Assembly (NCBI GenBank): GCA_033980235.1
Contig: CM067064.1
Location: 31,753,670 to 31,817,669, forward strand
DNA length: 64,000 nucleotides
Direction: 5' to 3'
Source: Diadema setosum
Taxonomy: Eukaryota; Echinodermata; Echinoidea; Diadematoida; Diadematidae
The translations under genes were made by a program, and so were the position numbers. Position 1 is the stretch's first letter, and each line of letters starts with the position of its first letter. The notes under the pieces are model-generated. The model was not told where the DNA came from, ran no database searches, and saw nothing but the letters and a program-made list of their open reading frames with translations. This document shows, in pieces, positions 38,497 through 50,258 of this stretch.

Positions 38497-39939
38497 TTAA
38501 GAAATGAATGGTATTGGTGCAAAAAGGATTAAAAAAGAAACTCTCTGCATGATTTAATAGCTTCATCTCGGCAAAGAAAGCAGCAATACAGCAGCTGTAC
38601 AGGATACACTTGTGGGGACCTTAAAGGCATAATTCACCATTTGCAGAAGAAACGAAAACCCAGCATTGGGGCTTTAAAATAGTTCTAAAATGTGAGTTAG
38701 GGATAGAAACAACTACTGTAAAAAAAAAAAAAAAAAAAAATGAACCAGTATAATCGATGTTAAGTACTGTTGAATTCACAAATGTGAACAATAGCTACAT
38801 GTGTATGATAGAAATGTTTCCAGACTAAACCGTATACAGTTATGGTTGAACGATGAAAATACTGATATCTCCTGATATATTTCATGCTTTATTGCAAAAA
38901 TTTTATTTGGTAGGATCTTTTGTGATACAACAGACCTACACGTAAGCATCAAATGTGATATCTTGAACATTTTTTTTAAATCACTGCTCCCAAAGGTAAA
39001 AAAAAAAGAGACATTTAAAAGCTCTCCTAGCCGCTAATATTTTACTTAGTGCTAATGCTGAAAAATGGAGAGTTAGAAAGGGCTTTTGTTGCCTTTGGAA
39101 ACCGTTTCCGCTGTCTCCCGTTTTCGTCGTTATAGCAACTGCTTACCGAGTCCCGCCACAACTATAGAAATCATTCTACACTATTGCACTGTCCTGCTGA
39201 AATGCCATTGAATCATTTCTTTACAAGACACTGAAGGAAGTGAGTCATTTACCTCGCCTTATTTTTTTTTGTGTTTGAAATGCTCTTTTGAAATCCATTA
39301 TTATACCATACGTTTGCTAGAAAGCACTAAAATGAAAGTCTTGGGCAAGTTAAAGAAGAGAACAAGGGAAATCTTCAAGTGTTCGATGACACTTCTATTC
39401 AATTTGCAACATTTTCATAAAACATCTTAACGATTTGTAAAGATCTCTTCAAGAACTGAAAGAAAAAAGTACAAAGGCATGAAACACATTCATGTTCATG
39501 GAGTCTAATGGATCGCTCTGGTTGTCAAGGTGATTCCAACTTCTCTTATAACCCGGTAAAAGGATGCTTCTCAGACAAAAAACAAACAAACAAACCAACA
39601 ACAACAAATACAACCAACCAAACAAACAAACAGCACACAAACACGAATGGTGAAAGATTTCATGGCTAACAGTTTGATGTGGGTGCCAGACATTGACTGA
39701 CTGAAGGAGACAGTTTCTGTTATTCTTTTTTTTTTTCGCTATTTTCAGACACGTTTTTATAAATAACTTGATTTGACTAAACTTTGTAAGTGCAACTATA
39801 CACTTCGATCGAAAAGGGAAGCAAATTACGATAAACATATCAGGGAGTGCCAATTCATGTAGAATTAGGATTATCTATTAGGAGTAATTAGAAATGCCAG
39901 TTTATGTAGAATAATGCCACGCTGAATCATTTTTGAAAT

Positions 39940-41040
39940 TTGACCCTTGCGATGTTCGTTCATTATTACGCGACGCCGAAAAAAAAAATGTTGAAATGAA
40001 ATTATGGCTAACCACTTTACATGACAAAACATTCGGAGACAGCAAAATTTACAATTCCCCATTTCACAGATTCAGTCTCTTATTTCCTTAGTGAAGTATT
40101 CATACGAAAAAAAAAAAAATCTATTTGCATTAGAATTAACAACAGAGGTCACTTGAAAGGCATTTAATTTTTGATATGTTACAAAAAATCTATCAAGAAT
40201 TCAGTTCCTGAGATTAACAATTGTTATCTTGTCGGTAAGCGATGCGATTTCTACCTTATCACAAAATGACCTGCTGATGTTAAAGAAAAAAAAATGTTTT
40301 AATATCATCCAAAATATGATTGAACATTTTAAGGGTCACGTCATTTTACATTACGATCACGTCAAGGCTCTCTGGCCACTGGATAATTGAGATTTGTCAT
40401 TTTTGTCATTCGATATAAGCATTGAAGATAATAATGAAAATGATATTGATGATAATAATGATAATTATGATAATAAAACAATAACATTAATGATGGTGAT
40501 GATGATGATAAGAAATTGTCATCATTATCATTATCATATGAGAAGTATGAAATAAAATAAGACTGAATGATATTGAAATTGATAGAAACATAAAAATGAG
40601 AATGATAAACGAGTGATATCGCTATCATTTCCGCGTGATTTGTACGTTGTTGAATTCCCACTTTTGGATATCTTCGTTCCCTGGCTCTTACTTTTGCCTC
40701 TGAACATTTTCCTCCTTCGTTAATTGTCTTACCCCCCCCCCCCCCCATCATTGTCATGAGTGAGCCTCTTTGTGTGGTGGCATTGACATGCTGACATAGT
40801 TTTCTTGTGGGGGGGGGGGGGGTGTAAATTTCTGATAATTATTCATTATACGCACGTCTCTACAGAGTGCGCAAACCGTCGAAGCAAACCAATGACAGCG
40901 ACTCAGTGAATTCTTGTATAGCACCCCTCTAGGAATCTACTGGAATTGCTTTGAACACAAGGCTTCAGGTAATATGTAAGAATATAAGAAACGTGGTTTC
41001 CGGTAAGGTAAAGGTAAAGGTAAAGGTAAATATATGAAAC
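39940..41040. other. Unit-1-specific block of simple repeats
   Basis: Unit 2 passes from TAGGATTATGCC (about 54,171) directly to the CTGCTCTTCTG segment, whereas unit 1 has about 1.1 kb extra here. It contains an AAT/GAT-rich stretch (40,420-40,530), a C15 run (40,732-40,746), a G run near 40,810-40,822 and a short (AGGTAA)n tandem near 41,005-41,030. No gene is seen. Confidence 0.6.
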
Positions 41041-41282
41041 GTGGTTTCGTGCTGCTCTTCTGGTTGCACTCCGACAAAAAAAAAATGAAAATAAATAAAT
41101 AAATAAAAAAAAAATCACTTTTTATTTTAAAATCTCGTCACTGAGTACTCCTCTCTTGCTTTTGTATCTTCGCTGACATTTATTTCTCGTCAAAATTGAA
41201 TCAGATATAACGGTGTTAAGACTATTTGTCCACAGAAGTGGCGTGTGACAGCTACAACAGTTTAAGCCGCAATTCTTGAAAT
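41040..41282 (+). promoter_or_regulatory. Conserved 5' flank of receptor A
   Basis: This stretch aligns with 54,195-54,405 upstream of receptor B, including GCTGCTCTTCTG, GTCACTGAGTACTCCTC, TTTTGTATCTTCGCTGACAT and AATTGAATCAGATATAACGG. It probably holds the 5' UTR and proximal promoter. I see no clear TATA box. An in-frame TGA two codons before the ATG in both copies fixes the start of the coding region if there is no further upstream coding exon. Confidence 0.4.
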
Positions 41283-42060
41283 ATGCATAGGTATGTGCGT
41301 CTCGTCGTAGGCCTCGTCTCGCCTCTTCTCGGCATTCCGGGCAACATTTTGATTTTCGTCGTCTTTTCCCGACGACGACCCAAGAATGTCACCGACGTCG
41401 GCATCATGGCTCTCGCCGTCAACGACCTGATATCGTCCTCTTTCAATTTTGTGAAAGTGTTCATGTCATTCTTCGGCGACGACGACGTCCGGTGCATCAT
41501 CGAGATCGTGAGCCTTCGCTCGGGCATCCTCACAGCCGCGTTCCTCACGACCTCGATAGCCGTGTATCGTGCCAAAGCCATTATCACGCCGTTCTCTCGC
41601 CCGTTCAGTCTCGACTTCGCCGTGTGGTTGTCCCTATTCTGCTTTTTAGCGGCCTTCGTGTTCAACTGCCCCTTCATCTTTCTCACCCGAGCTCGGCTTG
41701 TGAGGGGTATCGCCATGTGCGACTCGTTTGGCGACGTCGCCTGGGCGAGATCAGCGTACTCCTGGTTGCAGAGCGTCGTCTTCTCCATTTCGTCCCTCGT
41801 CGCCGGACTGCTTTACTCGAAAATCTTTAAGGTCATACGCGAGCAGCAAGTCGTGCGAAGTCGACTCACACACGGCCTTCGTGTGAAGAGCGCGTGTCCA
41901 TCTATCAGTAAGGAGTTGTCATCGGCAGTGACGGCGAATTCACAGATCCCACCTGTAGTAGATATTGCTGTTGAGGCGACTTTATCCTCGACTCTTGGAG
42001 ATAACCATGCCCATGCTGTCCCCACCAATAACAGCAATTTCGGCGCAGAATCTCAAGAAG
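41283..42060 (+). CDS. Class A GPCR copy A, exon 1 (TM1-TM5)
   Basis: Exon 1 encodes residues 1-259 plus the first base of codon 260, ending CAAGAAG before donor GTCGGT (phase 1). The joined gene (exons 41,283-42,060, 43,758-43,999, 47,345-47,509) predicts a 394-residue class A receptor. TM1 holds GIPGN (N21); TM2 ALAVND (D48); C71 at the TM3 start and C146 in loop 2 can form the usual disulfide; W115 marks TM4. The TM3 end reads V-Y-R-A-K, so D-R-Y is replaced by Y95-R96-A97. TM5 lacks the usual proline. The outer N-terminus is only a few residues long, but an in-frame TGA two codons upstream in both copies supports this start. It presumably signals through a G protein at the cell surface; the ligand is unknown. 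The missing acidic residue of DRY may mean atypical or constitutive signalling. Confidence 0.9.
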
Positions 42061-43757
42061 GTCGGTGTACATTTCTTAACAAACAAAGCAACAAACTTAC
42101 TAAGTAACTAACTAACTAAATAACCAACCAACTAACTAAACTAACTAAAACTTCTATATTAATACTAAGTAGTTGCATTGGAGGAGGGATAAATTTCCTT
42201 GGAACCGTTCATATTCCTTTCACAAATGAAATTCTTTGCTTGTATTTTCACTGTCATATGGCAGTAGTGAAATCAGAACGTAGAACACAATTCATGAAGT
42301 TTGTTTGTTTGTTTTGTTTGATAGATACTTTATTTTCTGCAAATCAATATACATCAGTTACATAATCATAGACATGTGGGAAATATACAAAGTAAATTTG
42401 AAACAGAGTTATTTGACTTGCATAAACAACGATATAAAAGGAAATTAACGATACAATAAAGTATGCATGTCTATACAGCAGGGATTACAATAACAATTGT
42501 AGTTAAGAAGTGATTATGCAGAGGGCCGCCATTGTAAGCATTGCTTGAAAAGACGGCCGGCCCGAGGAAAAGGTAGAGACGTACTAGATTTGTAACAATA
42601 CAAATTCTGCTGCGAAGATAGCAGGGGAAAATAAACTCTGATGGGTGATGGTGGTGAATGTGCGTGCAAGTGCTTGAAAGTGCACAAGGGCAGATAGGCT
42701 GGAATTTAGAATAATAGAATTGGTTTGCTGGAAGAGGGAACGATATGCAATTTTGCTATCGGGAGACCAACATTAGTCATATAAATTAGTTGTTTTTAGT
42801 TCGTATTTGAAGTATACTGTAATAAAATGTGTTTCTTTAGGTTTGCTTTGAATGAAAACAAGGAGTTAACAACAAACAACAAGTTACAGGACCGGCGTAA
42901 GTATTTTTCTTTCAGGGAGACACATTTTGTGTCAAAACTCATCATAAGAGTTTAGTATTTAATATTGAAGCTTCTGTTTATTTTTAGATTCGTCATTGGT
43001 GTTTATTCGTTACTAGTAATTTCAAATTTATGAAGTTCTTCCGTCGAGATGTTTTCATTGCAACTGATTGACTAGTAATTTGTTGTACTAGGTTTCTCGA
43101 GGTTCTCAGGCAATTTCAAAGCTGTCCTTTTAGTGAAATAAAAGGTCTTCTTCACACACACACAAACACACAAACACTCCCCCACCCCCACCCCCCCCCC
43201 AAAAAATCTCTTCGTAAAATATCGAAAGAAGAAGGAAGTTGCTTTTGATGTTGCTGTTTTCATTTAGGTGGCAATTGTGTATTTTTAGTGTTTTATAAGC
43301 AGCTGTTAGAATTTAATGATCATAAAACATGACACATTTTATAGCGTTGTGCTAATATTCTTTGTTATCATTAATGCTAATTGAAATTACTTGACATTGA
43401 CGAAGTGACTGAGACAAATCAAGTTCGCCATATTCGTATCCATTTTGCTTGTCATTGTGTTGTCATTGGTACTCAATGACTAAAATTTGATTTATCAGGG
43501 AATAGGAAGACAGTCATACTCCCATAAATCTATTTATGACTGTAGCACTACCTTTCCACGAACTATCAAGAGTGAAAATGATTATTGTCGCAAGTAGGCT
43601 ACTTTCCGTGAATTAGATATGCTGAATGTACAAAATATGTTTAATAATACAATAGTAAATGATAATATATATAACAATTATGATGTGGGCAGGCTGTTCC
43701 TTTTGCGATGAGGCAGAATTATTCACAGAACAAACGTTCGAATTTGTTTACTTTCAG
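42061..43757 (+). other. Receptor A intron 1
   Basis: GT-AG intron of 1,697 bp, phase 1; the equivalent intron in copy B is 776 bp. The excess is mainly the insertion at 42,299-42,885. A C10A6 tract lies at 43,191-43,206. The 3' end shows TTTACTTTCAG as in copy B. Confidence 0.85.
42299..42885. mobile_element. Intron-1 insertion in unit 1
   Basis: Copy B reads CAATTCATGAAGTTACAGG without interruption (about 55,386-55,404). In copy A the same sequence is split by about 585 bp between CATGAAGTT and AAGTTACAGG, which suggests a short AAGTT duplication. The left part (TTTGTTTGTTTG, then an A/T-rich stretch with ATATACATCAGTTACATAAT) looks like the reversed 3' end of a retroelement. No coding frame remains. 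Confidence 0.65.
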
Positions 43758-43999
43758 GCCCCTATGTTACCTCTACGCCTGTTGTCCATGTCAAGACCAT
43801 CCAGCAGTCACCGGCCAACAAGAGTATCAGAGTTAGCGAGGCAAAAGATGGTCAGCCGACATCGTCGACCAGGATGAAGGTCAACTCTGGCGCGGATAGC
43901 AATGAGCGTCGCACGACGGCTATGCTGGTCATCGTCAGTTTCGTTTTCTTCGTCACCTGGCTGCCCAGTGTGGCTTTTGACATGATCGGCGCGAACAAG
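43758..43999 (+). CDS. Class A GPCR copy A, exon 2 (loop 3 and TM6)
   Basis: The acceptor is TTTACTTTCAG. The first two bases complete Gly260, and 80 codons follow (residues 261-340) before the donor AAG|GTAATC, phase 0. The first about 50 residues are the polar, Ser/Thr-rich end of intracellular loop 3, ending in NERRTTAML, a basic entry to TM6. The helix at about residues 313-336 contains F-F-V-T-W-L-P (W327, P329), matching the C/F-W-x-P toggle region of class A receptors. By-eye comparison with copy B gives roughly 10 percent nucleotide difference, mostly in the loop. Confidence 0.88.
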
Positions 44000-44689
44000 G
44001 TAATCCTTAAACTTGTTGATTACAACATCAGAAATCTCAGAGAAAAATCAGGAGTGGTTAAGGGGATGGCATAGTTAGGGTTTTCAGCTTTTTTTTTCTG
44101 AGATAATGAGTAACATCTTATGAAAAAATGATATGCAAGAGCATAAAAGTCTAAAGAGGAAGTCAAAGTTTGTTTTTATGAAAATTAGCTTTGAAATAGC
44201 TGAGATAACGAAAACCAAAGAGGTCCCAATAAAAGGTGGGGCTCCACCTTTTACTAGGATCGCTTTGTTTTACTGTGTTTTGGATAATTCAGCCATATCA
44301 AGACAGATTCATTCATTTTCATTGATTGATTCATTTATTTTATTTTTCATTTCCAACAGAAACAAATAGATATACATGTATTACAGAAATTGAATACATT
44401 AGATTTCATCACAATACAAAATAAAGGATAAGTTAAAAATAAATTGTAAGTATACGGAAATGTTGGAAATGGGGAGGAATGCTAAGAAGCAGTGCTTGTA
44501 GGATGTATCCCTCCCCCTCACAAGTAATACAAGAAATTATATGATCGATTGACTGATATACATAAAAAGTGGAAGAAACAAAGAAACTAAAACAAAAAGA
44601 CCTATAACTAACCTACCTAATCCGAAACAAAAACCCTGAACAATCCCTACACTAAGTCGTTGTCATGCCGGAAGAGAGAGGAAAGAAAG

Positions 44690-44770
44690 AGAGAGAGAGA
44701 GAGGGAGAGAGAGAGAGAGAGAGAGAGTGCGTGTGTGTGTGTGTGTGTGTGTGGGTGTGTGTGTGTGTGA
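44690..44770. repeat. (GA)n-(GT)n compound microsatellite
   Basis: A GA-rich run passes into GTGTGT units. On the minus strand it yields a false threonine/histidine and serine/leucine repeat frame. Confidence 0.95.
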
Positions 44771-45284
44771 GAAACTTATTACGTGGAGTGAAGATAAAAG
44801 ACAAAAAAAGATAGAAGAAGACTATAACAAGACGAGAGGTAGTGGATGGATGTATCCGCTTAGACGTGATTTTAACTGAATATAAAGTTGGATTTTCCAA
44901 TTCTTCGCAACCATCAAAGGATCAACACAATTATTCGATTTCATGAAGTTGATATACAAAAATATTGATTTTCATAAGATGAGCTTTGAATTCCTCTTAG
45001 AATTAAGTGGTTTTTAATTATCTCGCAAAAAGTCTTAATCTGAGTCCCCCATCTTAACCGAAACGATATCGTCCCTTTATGTCATTTCAGCCGTGGATGG
45101 TTTTTTGTGTAGCAAAACAGAATCACCGCGCAAATTCAGACATTCTTTCCAATCATTTTACGAAGATTATCTTTCTGATGTTAGTAGTCTGTTCTCTAAT
45201 GGAACCACTATGATTCAAAGTTGGTCTAATTCGTGGTTCAACTGACAAAAGTGATTTTACGTTCTCTCCTTTAATATCATTCTA

Positions 45285-45722
45285 TAGGCCAGTTCGTAAT
45301 TAGCTCATGTGCACATTGGTACAAGTGACCTTTCTTTTTTCTCAATTGGTTAGGCACTTCACCCGCTTTTAAAGCTGAATAATGCATAAGCTTGCCCGAC
45401 GTAACAATTTATGGAATCCATGTTCAAAACAAAGAATGAGCTTGCGTTTAGAGCAGGTGATCAGAATACTCTATCAGTTGACAATTTAGGAGGTATTCCT
45501 TCATTGTTTTGTATTGAATACAATAACAGCTTACTTCCTCTTATATTGCGAAATATCATTCTTGCTGTCAGGTGGATGTGCTGGCAAACACCATTTAGAT
45601 AAGGATCACATGAATAATAATCGCATCACAGATGCTCATCTCAGTGAATTTACCAACCAAAATGCTTGTTGGTAAAAACTTTTTTTCTGCTCATGCGCAA
45701 AGTTGAATTACGAACTGGTCTA
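45285..45722. mobile_element. MITE with TAGRCCAGTTCGTAATT termini
   Basis: Left TAGGCCAGTTCGTAATTAG is mirrored by the right end AATTACGAACTGGTCTA. The termini include TA, compatible with a TA target duplication as in Tc1/mariner-type elements. The interior has a pair of TCTTTTTTCTC/CAAAAACTTTTTTTC stretches and no coding frame. It is absent from receptor B intron 2. Confidence 0.75.
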
Positions 45723-45897
45723 TTGTCTTCTCTTCTCTTCTCTTCACTCTCCCTCCCTCCCCCTCCCTCCCCCCCCTCCCTCTCTCTCTCCCTCTCTCTC
45801 TTTCTGTGTCTTCACTCTATCTTGAAAATTCTTCCCTTTTCTTTTCTTCCCTTACCAAGAACATCTGTTCCAATCACGGACATTAATAAAAGTCATT

Positions 45898-46342
45898 GAT
45901 AAAAAGGACAAGTCCACCTTCATATACATAAGTGGATTGAGTGAAGGCAACAATATTAGTAGAGCATTATCAGTGAAAGTTTGGGGAAAATCGGACAATC
46001 TGTTCAAAAGTTGTGAATTTTTAAAGTATCTGCGCAGTCACTGCTGGATAAGAAGACTACTACAGTGTATGATGTCACATGACATGTGTACAATGATATA
46101 AGGGAAATAAAAAGAGAATTTCACAAAATTTTACTTTTTGAATAAAGTGCACTTTTTTTTTCGACTTGTCACTGACGTATGATATGGGTAATATTATTCC
46201 CCGTGCCTTCTGAAAGAGAGAAGTCCAGTGTTGTTATGCGAGAAAAGTGAAAATAATCTATGTTGAATTTTCTTTATTCTTTCTTTATATCGTTATACAC
46301 ATGTGACATCACAAGCTATAGTAGTCTTCTCATCTTAACAAA
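45898..46342. repeat. Truncated relative of the foldback at 58,896-59,461
   Basis: The left arm contains CAACAATATTAGTAGAGCA, GTGAAAGTTTGGGGAAAATC and GAATTTTTAAAG, all with close counterparts in the long foldback element of unit 3. The right arm is only partly present (about 46,255-46,342, ending TAGTAGTCTTCTCATC). It lies in receptor A intron 2. Confidence 0.7.
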
Positions 46343-46763
46343 TGAGGGCTGGCCATCATATCCTCTACCTATGACGCAGTTAAATAATCTGAGCACAACG
46401 TTAAAGCAATACAAAATAGACAGAAAAGAGAGGATCAATCTACGGAAATATAGGAATTATGATTAATCTGCTATATGCAGATGTTGAGATTTCGAAAGAT
46501 TCAACATATTAAGATGTTTTGAATTTGTTGGAAAATCTTAGTTACCATGTTGAATGTTTGTAGATATATTATGTATCATGTGCTATGTTATTTTGTTTCT
46601 CTTTACATTATTGTTGCACCAAAAATACAAGCAACGAAAAAATAGATAACAAAGTGTGAACACTGTGATGTAATGGATATGGCTTAAGACTTGTAATCGG
46701 GACTATCTATACGGGAGATGAGGGAGTGAAATCCCTTGCCTGGCCAATGCGTTAGACGGTTAC

Positions 46764-47150
46764 AGTTCGTTATTCCGAAGGTTCTTCTTTCCTAAGATTC
46801 GTTCATCCAAAATGAAATAGGGTACATTGTACCAAAGCTTCGTTATTCTGAAGGTTCGTTTATCCGAAAAAGAAATAAGGTTTGTAATTCTAAAGGTTAA
46901 TTAGTGTGCACCTTCCTTTTCGTTTTCGGATTAACGAACCTTATTTCATTTTTGGTTAAAGGAATCTTCGGGATAACGAACCTTATTTCATTATCAGAAT
47001 AACGAACCTTCGGAATAACAGACCATTACAGTGTATTTCATTTTCGGAACATCTAGGTGTTGAGAATTTGTGTGTTTCGGAATAACAAACCTTCGGAACA
47101 ACGAGTCTTATTTCATTTTCGAACTAATGAACCTTCGGAATAACGAACAT
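46764..47150. repeat. Foldback repeat rich in TTCGGAATAACGAACC, unit 1
   Basis: The left terminus AGTTCGTTATTCCGAAGGTT is mirrored by the right terminus ACCTTCGGAATAACGAACAT. Between them the motifs CCTTATTTCATTTTCGGA and TTCGGAATAACGAAC occur repeatedly in both orientations. The same element lies at 56,745-57,150, just upstream of exon 3 of copy B, so it predates the duplication. Confidence 0.75.
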
Positions 47151-47344
47151 CATCCACATTAAGTCATCGCCGTACATTTTAGATTGGGGTAACACGGCAG
47201 AGTCCTTTGAGAGAGAACAGTGCTTACACTATAATATCGTTATTGAGAGGGTATAACATAGTACGTGTAATGATGACTGGAAATCATTATTGTCATTGTT
47301 TCTTCGCCATTTGTTATTTTCCACTACATTTTCTTGATCGACAG

Positions 47345-47509
47345 GGGTCGGACCTCAATAGCCTTCACCAACAGGTGATGCCCGTCGTGTCCATTCTGTA
47401 TTACGGCATCAGCCAGCTGAAATACGTCAACCACGTCATCAACGTGTTCGTCTACGGTGTCATAAACCGCCGCTTCCGGCTCGAGTGTCGCAAGTTGTTG
47501 TGTCGCTAG
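47345..47509 (+). CDS. Class A GPCR copy A, exon 3 (TM7 and C-terminus)
   Basis: The acceptor is GATCGACAG, and reading starts in phase 0 with GSDLNSLHQQ. The exon encodes residues 341-394 and a TAG stop. TM7 is about residues 351-378 and ends Y-V-N-H-V-I-N-V-F-V-Y-G, so the usual N-P-x-x-Y is N373-V374-F-V-Y377 with the proline lost. Helix 8 follows as VINRRFRLECRKLLC, with two cysteines that could be lipidated. The C-tail is only a few residues. The last about 90 coding bases and about 60 bases of 3' flank are identical to copy B, while the first about 75 bases differ strongly. Confidence 0.9.
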   Translation, partial: GSDLNSLHQQVMPVVSILYYGISQLKYVNHVINVFVYGVINRRFRLECRKLLCR

Positions 47510-47878
47510 TACTTGATTGCTAAGATAGTCGTGGGATTCATGGACATAGGGCCTTTGAGTACACAATGGTCATGTAAAAGTTGTGATATGAATAGCATTG
47601 CCAGTCGCTCCACTGCATATATAGGTTAAAGGCGAATTCATATTCTTGATCGTATAGTTTATTTTGACACAAGACATGCAATGTTTTGTTAAACATTTCA
47701 ATGGCTTCATTTTTTTTCTCTTATTTTACTAATTTCTACCGCACCACATTTAGAGCTTTTATACACTGCATGGTATCATCGAATTACACGGCTCGTATAC
47801 AGCTCATAGACAGTTTCCAGAGTTTGAGAATACCGGTTTACGCTGTTTATTTTAGATAAACAATGTGCTTTATGTGTA

Positions 47879-47884
47879 ATTAAA
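47879..47884 (+). terminator. Possible poly(A) signal, receptor A
   Basis: ATTAAA lies 370 bp after the stop codon in sequence conserved between the two copies (equivalent at 57,955-57,960). No nearer AATAAA is seen. It is only a plausible candidate. Confidence 0.3.
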
Positions 47885-48753
47885 TATGGACAGAAATTGG
47901 CGATACTAAACTCTTTCTCTTGATAAAATCATTTACAAAAAAATATTCAAGCTTGTGAACAGACTTGAGGCTACTCCGTACTCTAAAGCGGCTGGCTTTT
48001 GGAACATGGCGCATACTCTGACGGGTATTTAAAGGCAGTAAAAATCCACTCTGTGATAAATTTCACTCGATGTATGAAGTAAAATCACAGAAAGGAAATA
48101 TTGATGTTCCAGTGAAATCCGACTTAATTTAAAAAGTTTTCAAAGTTTAAAAAATTTACATATGTCCCTAGACCAACGTGTTCGCTCAGTCGCACAAGCA
48201 AAATAAAATGCTTTCAATTTGGTCTATGTAAAGTTGTCGTGGTCTTACGAGTATCCCGGGCGATTATCTCATTCGGAAATAAAAATACCTTAACTACATT
48301 TCATCTTTACGAACTTCAATTCAAACAGAAGAAAATACATACTACGTCGTTCTGAAATTGCTTCAGACTTAAAACACGATTTAATTAGATGATGTAAATG
48401 GTCCAATAAGTGTGATTTGCACAAGACATCACGGGATTGTTTCATCACTGTTTTGTAAAAATCTAAAGATTAAGAAAGTCATAACTTCCTCATGTTTTGT
48501 CCGGTGTCTGGAAAAAAAAAATTGTACAATGAGTTGCATTATTGATGTGTGCATGTGTTGTCTCTGTGGATTACATTCCTTGATTTCAGTTTGTTCACTT
48601 CATTTCTTATCATAAAGTAGAAAACCTAGTGCTTGTATCAAATGATACTATTTCGTATTGACCGCGCTTAAGCCATAATGCAAATCATACCAGTCATTCT
48701 AAAGTGGAGGTAATGATTTAGTTGACTGTATGAAGACAGCACACATGATGTGT

Positions 48754-49311
<558 letters not shown>

Positions 49312-50258
49312 GAAACACAGAGATACAGGGCAGTTTATAATTTTTCAAATTCACAAAACTATGTCTGCATTAAAGTGCAATTCTTCATCATGCCTATGTT
49401 GGCTTAATAAAGCAATGAGATGAAATCAAATGAAATGATAATGGTTCCATCAAAAGCAGACCTCTAAAATAAAAGAGTTGTGTAGATTATAGATTTCACA
49501 TTTTCACAGTAACAATGATATTAGAAGTAATTGTTATGCAAATTAGATGAGATGATGTCATCGCATCAGAAGTCCAAAAAGTTTTTGACATGTACACAAA
49601 TTACATTAATATGCTTTTGAATAATATATATTTATCCTATGTTACTTGTAATCAAAGAGGAAAACTTGTATTTAACATTAAAAAAAAAAGATGTGTTTGT
49701 ATGCCCTAGCTTTGATAACCTATAGAGGAAAAACAATTGTTATACTGTGTTAGTTATCAATCAAAACATGACTTGTGCGACACAGGTAAGTTGTGAGTTG
49801 ATGACATCATCAACTTATCTGAGTAATATTCATATGCTTGTGACCACTGCCACTATTTGGTAGAAATGTGGGCAACTCTTTGAACTCTCTAGTTCCGGTT
49901 TGATTTTTATGAAATTGCTGCCATTTCCAGTTTGATTTTTACATGTTTTTGAGCCACGTGTATTCAAGTAACGAGTAGTAACAGTTTCATGTTAGTGAAG
50001 ACATGAGAAATTGCACAATCTTTGATATTTTACCTCCAGGATTACAAAATATTGCAGGAAACTTTACCATTCATTGTCACTTATTGCTTTAGAAATAATA
50101 ATAAAAAAAAAAGACAGAATTTTGCTAGTCCAGTGTACCGCACTAATATTTAGATCAAGTAACATATCAAATTGCTCAAAGTTTTCTACAACACCCTCGT
50201 TTTAAAATACACAATCAATTGATCACCGGCATCGCGGAACAGTTGTAGGCGTACAGAT

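Larger units (their letters stand above)
44000..47344 (+). other. Receptor A intron 2
   Basis: GT-AG intron of 3,345 bp, phase 0, against 1,134 bp in copy B. The excess is the block at about 44,060-46,480: an A/T-rich retroelement-like relic (44,330-44,450), a (GA)n/(GT)n microsatellite (44,690-44,770), a MITE (45,285-45,722) and a truncated foldback (45,898-46,342). The shared part resumes near 46,530. Confidence 0.8.
32430..48510 (+). repeat. Segmental duplication unit 1 (GPCR copy A)
   Basis: This unit aligns collinearly with 48,511-58,575 and in part with 58,576-64,000. Shared landmarks are the CTCF-like block, the AGCGAGCTTTAGATCTGCG MITE, the CTTCCGGACTCGGTGCTG stretch, all three receptor exons, the TTCGGAATAACGAACC foldback and about 1 kb of 3' flank. 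It is longer than unit 2 because of unit-specific insertions at about 34,951-35,677, 37,396-38,496, 39,940-41,040, 42,299-42,885 and 44,060-46,480. The 3' end rejoins sequence homologous to about 32,917, which marks a duplication junction. Confidence 0.9.

Noticed and set aside
39449..39853. 134-codon minus-strand frame in unit 1
   Set aside because: Runs through an AAAC-rich simple repeat; the matching part of unit 2 (about 53,760-54,090) is interrupted.
41252..41788. 178-codon minus-strand frame over receptor A exon 1, and the similar frame at 54,375-54,839
   Set aside because: Both are mirror images of a GC-rich real exon; the plus-strand frame has clear GPCR helices.
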